A stretch of 64,000 nucleotides of DNA from an uncultured Eubacteriales bacterium (GCA_934467415.1 CAKSLQ010000006.1:62001-126000), one strand, 5' to 3'. Shown: positions 17,201-25,102, counted from the first letter of the stretch. Notes: generated by a model not told the origin, from the sequence alone. Numbers and translations are program-made.

Positions 17201-18566
17201 CAACACCAATCACCGCATGTATGTCATCAAGTGCCTGGACGGCGATAATCTGCTCGGCAGATGGGGCAACCCGGTCACCGGCGAGGTCAATGTCCCGCAG
17301 CGAATCGAGGCCAAGGACATTCCCGGCTTTGATGACACCTGGGCGGCGGGGCAGACCGACATCAAGATTAACGGTCAACTTTATATGATGTACGTCACCG
17401 AAGGCGGGCGCGATACTGCCGACTTCTATCAGACCATCAACATCATCAAGATGACCAATCCCTGGACGCTGGTCGGCCAGTCCTCCGTCATCTGCAAGCC
17501 CGATTATGAATGGGAGATGGGCGGTGCAGCCTACAATCCGACCACGGGCAAGGCTTATCCGAAGGTTGTCGAGGGCGGCACGGCGGTCTACGGCTCGGAC
17601 GGCTCGATCTTCATCGTCTACTCCGGCAGCGGCTACTGGACGACCGAATATAAGCTCGGACAGATGAAATACCTCGGCGGCGATCCGCTGCTGATGAGCA
17701 GCTGGGAGAAGCTCCCCACGCCGATCCTCTCCAAGTCGGATAAGATCAACGGCTGCGGCCACGCATCCTACGTCACCGACACCGACGGGCAGGGCTGGAT
17801 CTGCTATCATGCCTACAAGGGCAGGGATACGCAGGGCGGCAGATTTGCCTATGTCGAGCCCTACACGGCCACCAAGGACGGTGTTGTGATCGGCAGCGGC
17901 ACGAAGCATCCCGCAGATCCCGATACGGTCTACACCGTCAACCTCAACACCACGCCGATCCGCGAGAAGATTCACGCATTCGGCACGGTCGATCAGGCCG
18001 AGAGCAAGTTCTCGTTCACGCGCGACTACAAGGATAATTTCACCGATGTACCGGCAAATGCATGGTTCTACACCTATGTGCGCGATGCATACCGCGTCGG
18101 CCTTGCCAACGGTACGAGCGCGACGAAGTTCTCGCCCGATATGACCTTCACCGTGGCGCAGGCACTGACTGCGGCGGCCAATATCCACACCATCTACACC
18201 GGCAATAAGATCGACACCGCAGGCGCAAAGACCTGGTATGATCCTTATGTCAACTACTGCATCGCAAACGGCATTATCAAGGCGGATCAGTTCAAGGATT
18301 ATAACGCGAATATCACGCGCGGCGATATGGCGATCGTCTTTGCCAACATCCTCCCCGCAGAGGAATATGCGGCAGTCCGCACTGGCTCCAACCCCGACGT
18401 CACAAGCGATCTCGCTTGCTACGCGGCGGTGCAGAAGCTCTTCTGCGCGGGCATCGTCGGCGGCGATGCCGGAACCGGCAACTACCGCCCGAATGACAGC
18501 ATCAAGCGTTCCGAGGCGTGCGTCATCTTTACGCGCATCGCCCTCAAGAGCGCAAGAGCAAAATAA
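14208..18566 (+). CDS. SLH-anchored surface protein: beta-helix modules plus GH43 domain
   Basis: 1452 residues. A signal peptide at ~1-43 (LVTACMLFTCATVFSGVSAA) is followed by YFYVNSETGDDGANGRSAAA, the shared module, with long runs of GG-containing rungs (VTGGEIHDLYTAGD, INGGKVGAV, TINGGTFLGG). A second module copy starts near residue 597 (VYYLSDSGKGNGTSFSAAGN). Residues ~905-1240 are a GH43-type five-bladed propeller: candidate catalytic base D916 (SNGADPWLFF), NLWSPEIHHY, candidate modulator D1051 (GQTDIKING), candidate acid E1122 (VVEGGTAVY). The last ~180 residues are three SLH domains (FTDVPANAWFYTYV, WYDPYVNYCIANGI, LACYAAVQKLFCAGI), which bind pyruvylated wall polymer. It is therefore a wall-displayed arabinosidase/xylosidase-like enzyme with an extended beta-helical stalk. 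Specificity is unknown. Confidence 0.9.
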   Translation: MMQKTDKKFSLRFLSALVTACMLFTCATVFSGVSAAGDTEYFYVNSETGDDGANGRSAAAAVKTFTRACNLARREGGTIVITNAYEMPKTVYEVEHEDAPFVITTKDATTDYGASGAKLIFGKALRYVMKGDTTFENITIEFANTLNVVANYNHITFGDGVTTTNIGSGSEGVYVVGGYQSPEDTVDASLDSHITIRSGKFHIVAGGSRQKGSGAAGGIVYTGTHYIEVSGGEITRLYGGSIQHQIATNTNITVTGGEIHDLYTAGDLTRRLEGNATLSLTGGKIGSLSINNVVGGADVTLAGTEIETASVAYANDTIAKMATKANKAKTLYYDAHFYTAEQIAAYADGFTKAENITSIYAKEGATGGGLSAADPASFENAIKIAAETQGNVLVLGTVNVKDLTETAHAAKIVVKGGDSGARLNVTGTYTLGGETVFESLTVAADKAIFNADKGLLTIAEDVKLSGKPDVVGSATLYAGAFGTIKGGAADMRVIVGGAEVDSIVGGTTAAKIEINGGKVGAVKSTETAIASFELAVNDGTVGSVTFKDVTDKLSYLLYGGKVGTYAVEGSNAKGTLSLDESRFKTSDLGTAAALFTVSADKVYYLSDSGKGNGTSFSAAGNSMVEAYKTLAGGGTLVVCGTYTLKDAFINQYNTGKITITSVYGGVDYRATNDAKLVFKANFYCGGETEFNNISLLNQKSYGGIYANINKLVIGTGVECSYAASVTTTYPSIQGGTNLDIELTEAEKQQTSDVTISSGTWQRVRGGSATGGHNSFNVRMTINGGEFREKLVLVSANSHIGSADVTINGGTFLGGIYGSTIDKAEQIVDGNIKLTFNGGTPYGTIAASLNNIGTLKGSFDVVMNGGNFGHITDIIGTEGVDGWTMTSSLHAGDGVSLDANVTGTMSFQNPVRSNGADPWLFFHDGNYYYIATHGSRLDLYKAANIGDLPNASYKTIYKPEEGKAWSKNLWSPEIHHYTDEEVGAGNGGWYCYIACDDGANTNHRMYVIKCLDGDNLLGRWGNPVTGEVNVPQRIEAKDIPGFDDTWAAGQTDIKINGQLYMMYVTEGGRDTADFYQTINIIKMTNPWTLVGQSSVICKPDYEWEMGGAAYNPTTGKAYPKVVEGGTAVYGSDGSIFIVYSGSGYWTTEYKLGQMKYLGGDPLLMSSWEKLPTPILSKSDKINGCGHASYVTDTDGQGWICYHAYKGRDTQGGRFAYVEPYTATKDGVVIGSGTKHPADPDTVYTVNLNTTPIREKIHAFGTVDQAESKFSFTRDYKDNFTDVPANAWFYTYVRDAYRVGLANGTSATKFSPDMTFTVAQALTAAANIHTIYTGNKIDTAGAKTWYDPYVNYCIANGIIKADQFKDYNANITRGDMAIVFANILPAEEYAAVRTGSNPDVTSDLACYAAVQKLFCAGIVGGDAGTGNYRPNDSIKRSEACVIFTRIALKSARAK

Positions 18567-18582
18567 TCGTTCTCCTATCAAG

Positions 18583-18614
18583 AAAAAGCGGCACGCATGC
18601 GCGTGCCGCTTTTT
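18583..18614 (+). terminator. Terminator of the GH43/SLH gene
   Basis: AAAAAGCGGCACGC stem, 4-nt loop, complementary arm ending in a T-run, 17 bp after the stop. Confidence 0.85.
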
Positions 18615-18621
18615 CTGTGCA

Positions 18622-18658
18622 AACAGAAGAGCCGCGCCTTTAGCGCGGCTCTTCTGTT
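18622..18658 (-). terminator. Terminator overlapping the end of the 18640-19272 gene
   Basis: AGAAGAGCCGCGC stem with its complement; the hairpin includes the last codons and stop of the minus-strand gene. It faces the plus-strand terminator at 18583-18614. Confidence 0.65.
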
Positions 18659-19272
18659 CTATGGTCTGCGGTGGTATCCGATGTGGCAGCTTTTTTCTTT
18701 ACCGCCGCTTCTCGCCATTGCTTCATTTTTGACGCTGCATACGCATCGTCAAGCCATTGCAGACTCTTTTGCCTTTGAATGCAAAAATAAATGCCGCCGG
18801 ATGCAAGTATCGCAAGTGCAATCAGGCAAATCGTCAAAGCGGTATCCGAGCCGTCCGTGACGCCCGAAAACCACCCGACCACGATACCGATTGACGCAAT
18901 CACAATGAGCCAAATATTAGTTTTGAAATTTGAGCGGATTGCCCGCTTCTTTTGCTCGTATTCGTCCTCGCTCATGTAATATGCATCGTCATGCCGCGTC
19001 GCCGGTGTAATTGTCGGCGGCGGCAAATCATAGCGGTCGTCCGTGTGTCCCGCCGTGTCATCATCAAACGCGCCTTTCGCCGCAAGAAAGCTCTCGAGCG
19101 TTGCCATCTCGTCGTCGGAAGTGTGACCGAGCCCCATGGAAAGCCCGATTGCTTTCCATTTGTCAACTTTGCCGTTTTCGTCGCGGCTTGCTTCCACTGC
19201 GTTTTTGATTTCAATTGTGTTGACCATGTCTTCGACCAACCAGTCAAAGTAACCCTGTTCGTCTTTTTTCAT
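18640..19272 (-). CDS. Uncharacterised membrane protein with two transmembrane helices
   Basis: 210 residues; ATG 5 nt after AAGGAGG. The N-terminal ~110 residues are acidic and soluble (VEDMVNTIEIKNAVEASRDE, GHTSDDEMATLESFLAAKGA). Two hydrophobic helices follow: NIWLIVIASIGIVVGW (~118-135) and LTICLIALAILASGGIYF (~146-163). The tail is short and Lys/Arg-rich. No family was recognised. It is 11 bp downstream of the gene at 19284-19661, so the two form a small operon. The first residues (DEQGYFDWLVEDMVNTIEIK) recall coiled partner-binding segments, but no function can be given. Confidence 0.75.
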   Translation of the reverse strand: MKKDEQGYFDWLVEDMVNTIEIKNAVEASRDENGKVDKWKAIGLSMGLGHTSDDEMATLESFLAAKGAFDDDTAGHTDDRYDLPPPTITPATRHDDAYYMSEDEYEQKKRAIRSNFKTNIWLIVIASIGIVVGWFSGVTDGSDTALTICLIALAILASGGIYFCIQRQKSLQWLDDAYAASKMKQWREAAVKKKAATSDTTADHRTEEPR

Positions 19273-19283
19273 GTGTCCTCCTT

Positions 19284-19661
19284 TTATGCGATGCTTTTCA
19301 GCACAGACTGAAAGGTGAGCTCCAGCTGAATTGTTCCGTCGGTTCTCGGATAGATTTCAAAGTTGTCAGCTTTGGAAACCATCCGGACAAACTGCGGGAT
19401 GTTGTCTACCGTCAGATCGGTTAGTCGGGCTGTGACGGAACCGAGATTGAACTGATTGCAGATTTCAATGTCCACCTGCCCCGTTGCATCATGTTCGGCA
19501 AGGATTTGCCTGAGTTCCGCGGCGGTTTGCAGCATGGTCGTATACCGCACAAAGTCGATGACTTTGATGGGGCTTTGGGGCAGCTGCTTCAAAAGCTCCA
19601 TGATGCCTTCAAGTTCCGCGTCTTCTTCCAATTCTTCGAGTTCGTCAAATCTGTCTTTCAT
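19284..19661 (-). CDS. Uncharacterised small acidic protein
   Basis: 125 residues from the ATG at 19661 (AAGGAG 7 nt upstream; the open frame before it has no ribosome binding site). It starts with a highly acidic helix (DRFDELEELEEDAELEGIME). An alpha/beta region follows (VIDFVRYTTMLQTAAELRQI, IEICNQFNLGSVTARLTDLT, YPRTDGTIQLELTFQSVLKS). No domain was recognised. It is the first gene of the pair with 18640-19272 and presumably works with it. Confidence 0.75.
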   Translation of the reverse strand: MKDRFDELEELEEDAELEGIMELLKQLPQSPIKVIDFVRYTTMLQTAAELRQILAEHDATGQVDIEICNQFNLGSVTARLTDLTVDNIPQFVRMVSKADNFEIYPRTDGTIQLELTFQSVLKSIA

Positions 19662-19920
19662 ACCTGTTCTCCTTGTGGTAAAAAATTTTGCAGACACCGC
19701 GCAGGCGGTATCGTTGCACCCTATACCGCAAAGGGGGTCTCCCATGCGAAGATCAGCTTCTGTACTGCAAAGGCAACTCCCTTAGCAGAATCATTTATAG
19801 AAATAAACAAGGGGGCATTTAGGTATGGCAGGATGGGATTCGAGACCCGCCGGCGGCGGAAGGCGCCGCCATATCCATTGCTGCGGGGTGGAGGCGTGTT
19901 CGAATCGGCTACCCATCTCG
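19662..19920. other. Intergenic stretch without a supported gene
   Basis: About 260 bp between the small acidic gene and the tRNA-Ser terminator. It holds short GC-rich palindromes (GGCGGCG..CGCCGCC near 19852-19870) and two strings resembling tRNA T-loops: GGGATTCGAGACCCGC at 19835-19850, close to the T-arm of the neighbouring tRNA-Ser, and GTGTTCGAATCGGC near 19896. Neither has a surrounding cloverleaf. Confidence 0.5.
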
Positions 19921-19960
19921 AAAATATAAAGGTCGCACAAAAGTGCGACCTTTATATTTT
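19921..19960 (-). terminator. Terminator of tRNA-Ser
   Basis: Long perfect stem AAAATATAAAGGTCGCAC with a 4-base loop, directly abutting the tRNA 3' end; on the minus strand the stem closes with TTTATATTTT. Confidence 0.85.
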
Positions 19961-20048
19961 GGCGGAGAGGGCGGGATTCGAACCCGCGTGTCCGTTAAGA
20001 CAAACTGATTTCGAGTCAGCCCCGTTATGACCACTTCGATACCTCTCC
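19960..20048 (-). tRNA. tRNA-Ser(CGA)
   Basis: 89 nt including an encoded CCA (20048 to 19960). Acceptor GGAGAGG pairs with CCTCTCC, discriminator G. The anticodon loop CTCGAAA is closed by CTGA/TCAG, giving anticodon CGA (codon UCG). The variable arm is long, as in class II tRNAs, and the T-arm reads GCGGGTTCGAATCCCGC. Its own promoter and terminator flank it. Confidence 0.95.
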
Positions 20049-20088
20049 GTATGCGGTTGTATGCGGCGCGTTTTGCGCTCACTTGGTT

Positions 20089-20117
20089 ATTATAGCACAA
20101 AGTTTTTTCCAATGCAA
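20089..20117 (-). promoter_or_regulatory. Promoter of tRNA-Ser
   Basis: TTGCAT (20117-20112), 17-bp spacer, TATAAT (20094-20089) on the minus strand, 40 bp before the tRNA. Confidence 0.75.
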
Positions 20118-20126
20118 CAGCTTTTG

Positions 20127-20158
20127 CAAAAAATCCGCCCATGCGGGCGGATTTTTTT
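20127..20158 (-). terminator. Terminator of the murD-trkH run
   Basis: AAAAAATCCGCCC / GGGCGGATTTTTTT hairpin with 4-nt loop right at the trkH stop. It ends the minus-strand gene run that starts near 28315. Confidence 0.85.
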
Positions 20159-21624
20159 CAGTTGTGCTTGCGGAGGAGCAGCGGCGGATTTTTCAGCCAG
20201 GTGCGTGGGGAGAACAGGATCAGCATCGGGAACAGCTCAAGCCGTCCTGCGAGCATGTCAAAGATGAGGACATACTTCGTGAAGTCGGAGAAGAACCCGA
20301 AATTCCGTGTCGGGCCTACGCCGGAAAGGCCGGGGCCGATGTTGTTAAAGGTTGCGGCAACTGCGGTGAAGCAGGTTTCGAGGTCGTGCCCCTCGATCGA
20401 AACGAGCAGGGTAGAGACTGCAAAAATGAAAACGTAAACGATCAGAAATGCGCTGGTGGTGTGAATGACCTCGCGGTCGAGAATCTTCTTTTCCAGACGG
20501 ATCTTGGTGACGCTGCCCTGGAAGATGAACTTGTGCAGCTCTTCGCCCGCGCGCTTGATGAGGATCAGCACGCGCGAGACCTTGATGCCGCCGCCGGTGC
20601 TGCCCGCGCACGCGCCGACCAGCATGAGCAGAACCAGCACACACTTGGACAGAGAAGGCCACAGGTCGAAGTCACAGGTGGCAAACCCGGTGGTCGTAAT
20701 GATGGAGGACACCTGAAAAAAAGCATGCCGCACGGTGTCGCCGAGGCGCATACCCGCTGTGCGCGTGTTCAGCACGATGCACAGTGTCGCGGCGGCGATC
20801 ACGCCGAGATAGGTGCGCAGCTCTTCGCTCCTCAGCGCCTGCCTGCCGCGCCCGATCAGCACGAGAAAATACAGATTGAAGTTGATGCCGAACAGCATCA
20901 TGAAGACGGCGACGACCCATTGAATATAGGGCGAAAAATCCGCCATGCTGCTGTTCCGGATGCCGAAGCCGCCCGTACCCGCCGTGGCAAAGGTCGTGTT
21001 GACCGCGTCAAAGGCGGACATGCCGCCGCAGAGCAGCAGGATGAATTCAACGACCGACAGCAGAATATAGAGCGCGTACAGAATCAGCGCGGTGTGCCGC
21101 GTCTTGGGCACCAGCTTGCCGACCGACGGGCCGGGGCTTTCCGCCTGCATCAGGTACATCTGCGAGCCGCCGGCAAGCGGCAGGATCGCAAGCAGGAACA
21201 CGAGCACACCCATGCCGCCGATCCAGTGCGTGAAGCTGCGCCAGAACAGCGTGCAGTGCGAGAGCGCCTCAACGTCGGAGACGACGCTTGCACCCGTTGT
21301 GGTAAAGCCGGAGACGGTCTCAAACAGCGCGTCCGTAAAATGCGGGATCTCGCCGGAAAAGACGAAGGGCAGGGCGCCGAAAATACTGAATACAATCCAG
21401 CAGAGGGCGACCGTGACAAAGCCCTCTTTCATGAAGAACGTCATCCGCCGCGGCTTTCTGACGACGGCGGGGATGCCGAGTGCGGCGCAGATCAGCGCGG
21501 CGTACAGAAACGAGAGCGCGGTGCGCTCGCCGTACAGGCCGCCGACCGCCGCCGAGACGGAGAGAAACAGGGCTTCAAGGCTGAGCACCCAGCCGAGGAT
21601 ATACGAAATCACACGATAATTCAT
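20158..21624 (-). CDS. trkH: Trk/Ktr-type potassium uptake membrane subunit TrkH
   Basis: 488 residues, near the usual TrkH/KtrB size; ATG with GAGG 6 nt upstream. It is a polytopic membrane protein made of four M1-P-M2 units. The pore-loop filter segments can be seen: ALFETVSGFTTTGASVV, NTTFATAGTGGFGIRN, FFQVSSIITTTGFATCD and AVAATFNNIGPGLSGVG, each with the conserved filter Gly. It conducts K+ inward. The gene is 8 bp downstream of trkA, whose product is the gating ring, so the pair is a complete Trk system. Confidence 0.96.
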   Translation of the reverse strand: MNYRVISYILGWVLSLEALFLSVSAAVGGLYGERTALSFLYAALICAALGIPAVVRKPRRMTFFMKEGFVTVALCWIVFSIFGALPFVFSGEIPHFTDALFETVSGFTTTGASVVSDVEALSHCTLFWRSFTHWIGGMGVLVFLLAILPLAGGSQMYLMQAESPGPSVGKLVPKTRHTALILYALYILLSVVEFILLLCGGMSAFDAVNTTFATAGTGGFGIRNSSMADFSPYIQWVVAVFMMLFGINFNLYFLVLIGRGRQALRSEELRTYLGVIAAATLCIVLNTRTAGMRLGDTVRHAFFQVSSIITTTGFATCDFDLWPSLSKCVLVLLMLVGACAGSTGGGIKVSRVLILIKRAGEELHKFIFQGSVTKIRLEKKILDREVIHTTSAFLIVYVFIFAVSTLLVSIEGHDLETCFTAVAATFNNIGPGLSGVGPTRNFGFFSDFTKYVLIFDMLAGRLELFPMLILFSPRTWLKNPPLLLRKHN

Positions 21625-21632
21625 AAAACGCC

Positions 21633-23018
21633 TCAGACAAGAATGTCGTCAATGTCGCCAAAACCGCTGTGCTGCGTCATGACGACGACCGCGTCGCCGC
21701 CGCGCAGCTCGTCGTGGCCGCTGGGAATGAAGACCTTGCCGTCGCGGTAGACGCAGGCGAGCAGCAGATCGCGCTTCAGCGGCAGCTGCATGATCGGCCG
21801 CCCGACGACCGCGTTGTCGGGGGCGACGCGGAACTCGATCGCCTCTGCACGGTTGTCAAACAGGTGATACAACGTCTCGATGTTGCTGCCGATCGAGTTC
21901 TGCCGCGCGCGGGCATAAGTGATGATCGACTCGGTCGTGATGTAGCGCGGGTAGACCACGCTGTCCATCTCGAGGCCGGTAATGACCTCGTGAAAGTTGG
22001 TGCGGTTGATCTTGGTGATGACCTTGGCGTCGGTCTTGCGCTTGGCATAGAGCGTGAGCAGGATGTTTTCCTCGTCGATATTGGTCAGCGGGACAAAAGC
22101 GTCGGCCTGCATGAAGCCGCATTCCGCGAGGAAGCGCTCGTCCGTGCCGTCGCCGCAGAAGATGAGTGCGCCGTCCAGCTTTTCGGCAAGCTCGGCACAG
22201 CGGGCAGGATCTTTTTCAAGAATGCGGACGTGAATCCCCGCGTCGAGCAGCTGCTTTGCAAGGTAAAAGGCGATCTTGCCGCCGCCGACAATCATGGCGT
22301 CGGATGCCGCCGCCGTCTCAATGTTGATTCTTTTGAAGAAACGCTGCGCGTTTTTCGGCGCGGCGATGAAGGACACGATGTCGCCCTCCGCGAAGACAAA
22401 GGAGCCGTTCGGAATGTGCAGTTCGCTCACGCGCTCGACCGCACAGATCAGCACATTGGCAAGCAGCTCGGAGAGCTGCATGATGGAGCGGCCGACCAGC
22501 GGCGAGTCTCCGGTCAGGCGGAATTTGATCAGCTCCGCATGGCTGCGGGCAAAGGAATTGATGCTGAGCGCGCCCGGCAGGCGGAGCAGCCGCGCGATCT
22601 CACGCGCCGCCTCCAGCTCCGGATTGATGATCATGGACAGCCCGAGCTTCTGCCGGATGTAGCCCAGCTCGTCGCTGTAATCCGGCGTGCGCACGCGCGC
22701 GATTGACGCGCAGTTGCCCACCTTTTTCGCCATCGTGCAGCAGAGCAGGTTCAGCTCGTCGCTGGCGGTGACGGCAATGAGCAGATCGGCGGTTTCAATG
22801 CCCGCCTCGATCTGCACCTTGTAGCTCGAACCGTTGCCGACGATGCCGAGCACGTCGTAGGTGGCGGAGATATGCTTGACGATCTCGGGGTCGCGGTCGA
22901 TGACCGTGATGTGATGCCCCTCGCGGCTGAGCTGCTCGGTGATCGTCGCGCCGACGTTGCCGCAGCCGACAATGATGATGTTCAGAAACCGTTTTTCGGA
23001 CTTGTTGTTCTCAAACAA
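21633..23018 (-). CDS. trkA: Trk potassium uptake regulatory subunit TrkA
   Basis: 461 residues, a TTG start at 23018 with AAGGAG 9 nt upstream. It has two tandem RCK units, each with a Rossmann NAD(H)-binding motif: IIIVGCGNVGATITEQLSRE near residue 14 and MIVGGGKIAFYLAKQLLDAG near residue 240. Each is followed by a TrkA_C domain (LTGDSPLVGRSIMQLSELLA; APDNAVVGRPIMQLPL). It is cytoplasmic and binds the TrkH pore to gate it by nucleotide. Adjacent and coupled to trkH. Confidence 0.96.
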   Translation of the reverse strand: MFENNKSEKRFLNIIIVGCGNVGATITEQLSREGHHITVIDRDPEIVKHISATYDVLGIVGNGSSYKVQIEAGIETADLLIAVTASDELNLLCCTMAKKVGNCASIARVRTPDYSDELGYIRQKLGLSMIINPELEAAREIARLLRLPGALSINSFARSHAELIKFRLTGDSPLVGRSIMQLSELLANVLICAVERVSELHIPNGSFVFAEGDIVSFIAAPKNAQRFFKRINIETAAASDAMIVGGGKIAFYLAKQLLDAGIHVRILEKDPARCAELAEKLDGALIFCGDGTDERFLAECGFMQADAFVPLTNIDEENILLTLYAKRKTDAKVITKINRTNFHEVITGLEMDSVVYPRYITTESIITYARARQNSIGSNIETLYHLFDNRAEAIEFRVAPDNAVVGRPIMQLPLKRDLLLACVYRDGKVFIPSGHDELRGGDAVVVMTQHSGFGDIDDILV

Positions 23019-23050
23019 AATGTGATGCTCCTTCCGTGAAAGCCGTCGGT

Positions 23051-23902
23051 TCAGGCATTCTTTTCAAAGACGCAGACAACCATTTTCGTAAAGAATTCGC
23101 GCGCCGGACGCATGTGGCAGAGCGGACGCACAAACGGACGCAGCGGCACGGTGTGCCGATAGACCGGCGTGATGCCGAGCGATTTCAGAATGCGGTCAAA
23201 CCGCTTGATCGTCATATGGTTGATATAGGAGAAATACTCGGTGCCGTCCGGGCGCTTCGAGATGCGGAACGCGATGCGGTCATCGCCGTCGTGGACGGTC
23301 TTGCACAGTGCCTTGTACGCCTCGATCTGCGTCTTCTCCGAGAAGAGCAGATGCACCCACGGGATGTAGATGAGGTCGTGCAGGTGTGCGCCGAACGGAT
23401 GATGAATCGGCGGAAAGTTGAGGAACAGCCGCCCGCCGGGGGCGAGCACGCGCATACACTCGGCGAGGACCGCCTCGGGGCGTGCGACATGCTCCATCGC
23501 GTCGTTCATGATGATGGTGTCGATGCTGCCCGAATCAAAGGGAAGCGCGGCGGCGTCCGCGCAGACAAAGCGGAAGCGCTCCGCGTGCCCGAGTTCCGCG
23601 GCCAGCGCCGCCGACTCCGCACGGTATTTTTCGAGAATATCGACGCCGATGACCTCTTTCGCGCCGCGCGACGCATAGTAGAGCGACTTGCCGCCCGCGC
23701 CGCAGCCGATGTCCAGCACGGTCTTGTCCTTGAACATGTCGTCCTCGGAATAGGCCTCGAGGTAGTAGCGGATGGTCTCCGCGCCCTTCTTGTACTGCCA
23801 CATCGCGTAGGACATGACGCCCTCGTCCTGCAGATTGAGCGGGTGTACGGGCGCTTTGAACAGCTTGTTGAGCGCGAGCAGAATTTTTGCGGAAAATCTC
23901 AT
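23051..23902 (-). CDS. Class I SAM-dependent methyltransferase
   Basis: 283 residues; ATG at 23902 with AAAGGA upstream. Methyltransf_11-type core: motif I KTVLDIGCGAGGKSLYYASR (~62-81), post-I GVDILEKY, motif II DTIIMNDAMEHVARPEAVL, motif III MRVLAPGGRLFLNFPP. The C-terminal ~100 residues are His- and aromatic-rich (HHPFGAHLHDLIYIPWVHLL). The substrate is unknown; such proteins near cell-envelope genes often modify lipids or quinone-like compounds. It lies within the murD-trkH run, 32 bp from trkA and 21 bp from the desulfurase. Confidence 0.85.
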   Translation of the reverse strand: MRFSAKILLALNKLFKAPVHPLNLQDEGVMSYAMWQYKKGAETIRYYLEAYSEDDMFKDKTVLDIGCGAGGKSLYYASRGAKEVIGVDILEKYRAESAALAAELGHAERFRFVCADAAALPFDSGSIDTIIMNDAMEHVARPEAVLAECMRVLAPGGRLFLNFPPIHHPFGAHLHDLIYIPWVHLLFSEKTQIEAYKALCKTVHDGDDRIAFRISKRPDGTEYFSYINHMTIKRFDRILKSLGITPVYRHTVPLRPFVRPLCHMRPAREFFTKMVVCVFEKNA

Positions 23903-23923
23903 GTTTATCTGAATCCTTTTGGT

Positions 23924-25090
23924 TTATCGAATCCGAATCAGCGCGGAAAGCCCCGCGCCGAGCGCCGCACAGAGCGCGTCAAGGTCTTCCTTCGAGTTGG
24001 TGTGTGCAAGGCTTACGCGGATCGTGCAGTCGGCGGCGCGGTCGGAGAGCCCGTAGGCGGCCAGCGCACGGCTGATTTTTTTTGCATGGGAGGCGCAGGC
24101 CGAGCCGCTGGAGACGCAGATGCCCCTGCCCGAGAGGAAGTGCAGCATCGTCTCGCTTTTGATGTCCGGCATGGTCAGGCTGATGATATGCGGCACGGCG
24201 CTTGCCGGGCGGTTGACGTGAATTTCCCGCAGGGCCTCGTCCGCCGCAAGGCGGTCGAGCAGGTATGCACCGAGCATGTCCAGCGTTTCGCGGTCGGCGG
24301 CAAAGTGCGCCGCGCCGACGGCGGCCGCCGCACCGAAGCCTGCGATGCCGATCACGTTCTCCGTCCCGGCGCGCAGCCCGTTTTCCTGCTGCCCGCCGTG
24401 GATCAGCGGGACGAGCGCACGGCGCTTCAGCACTTCGGGGGAAACATAGAGTGCCGCCGCCCCCTTCGGCCCGTGGATCTTGTGCGCGCTGACCGTGATG
24501 AGGTCTGCGCCGAGCGCGCGCGGCGAGACCGGGACTTTCAGAAAGCCCTGTACCGCGTCGCAGTGGCAGATCACGTCCGGGCATTTTGCCTTTGCCAGAC
24601 GGAACAGGTCGGCGACGGGGTAGAGCGCGCCGGTCTCGTTGTTGACCAGCATCGACGAGACAAGCACCGTGTTTTCGGTGAGCGCGGCGGCCGCCTCGTC
24701 CATGTCGAGCGCGCCGTCCTTCGCGGACAAACGCACCACATCTGCGCCGAGCGACGCGAGGTATTCCGCCGCCGCCTCGACGGAGGAATGCTCGCCCGCC
24801 GTGAGGATCACGCGCGCACCCGCGCGGCGGCGCTTGGCCGTATATGTGCCGATGAGCGCAAGGTTGTTCGCCTCGCTGCCGCTGCCGCAGAAGATGAGCT
24901 GCCGCCCCTCGCCGCGCACGCCGAGCGCCGCGAGCACGTCGCTGCGCGCCGCGGTGACGATTTTTTCGGCTTCAAGGCCGACCGCGTGCAGGGAAGACGG
25001 GTTGCCGTAGATATCCTCCATCACCTGCCGCATCGCGGCAATCGCCTCGGGGCAGAGCGCGGTGGTCGCGCTGTTGTCAAGGTAGATCAT
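23924..25090 (-). CDS. Cysteine desulfurase (NifS/IscS family)
   Basis: 388 residues from the ATG at 25090 (MIYLDNSATT, the usual NifS N-terminus); a GTG 9 nt upstream is possible. It is a fold-type I PLP enzyme with SGSEANNLAL (phosphate binding), GEHSS (H101 stacking on PLP), the Schiff-base lysine in VSAHKIHGPKG (K204) and the catalytic cysteine in CVSSGSACASH (C332). It removes sulfur from cysteine for Fe-S clusters or thiolated tRNA. No iscU or mnmA/thiI gene adjoins it, so the acceptor cannot be read from context. Confidence 0.93.
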   Translation of the reverse strand: MIYLDNSATTALCPEAIAAMRQVMEDIYGNPSSLHAVGLEAEKIVTAARSDVLAALGVRGEGRQLIFCGSGSEANNLALIGTYTAKRRRAGARVILTAGEHSSVEAAAEYLASLGADVVRLSAKDGALDMDEAAAALTENTVLVSSMLVNNETGALYPVADLFRLAKAKCPDVICHCDAVQGFLKVPVSPRALGADLITVSAHKIHGPKGAAALYVSPEVLKRRALVPLIHGGQQENGLRAGTENVIGIAGFGAAAAVGAAHFAADRETLDMLGAYLLDRLAADEALREIHVNRPASAVPHIISLTMPDIKSETMLHFLSGRGICVSSGSACASHAKKISRALAAYGLSDRAADCTIRVSLAHTNSKEDLDALCAALGAGLSALIRIR

Positions 25091-25102
25091 GCGTTCCACG
25101 GC

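Noticed and set aside
14040..18581. A 1513-codon open frame antisense to the GH43/SLH gene
   Set aside because: No ribosome site, low-complexity Arg/Asp/Val composition, and no domain. The plus-strand frame has a signal peptide, GH43 and SLH domains, so this is a GC-rich shadow.
19835..19910. Possible second tRNA or tRNA fragment upstream of tRNA-Ser
   Set aside because: Only T-loop-like strings are present; no acceptor or anticodon stem can be folded around them. A decayed att or tRNA remnant cannot be excluded.
19491..20030. Plus-strand open frame running through the tRNA-Ser terminator and tRNA
   Set aside because: Its C-terminus (AERAGFEPACPLRQ...) is the known false translation of a tRNA T-arm region. 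No ribosome site.
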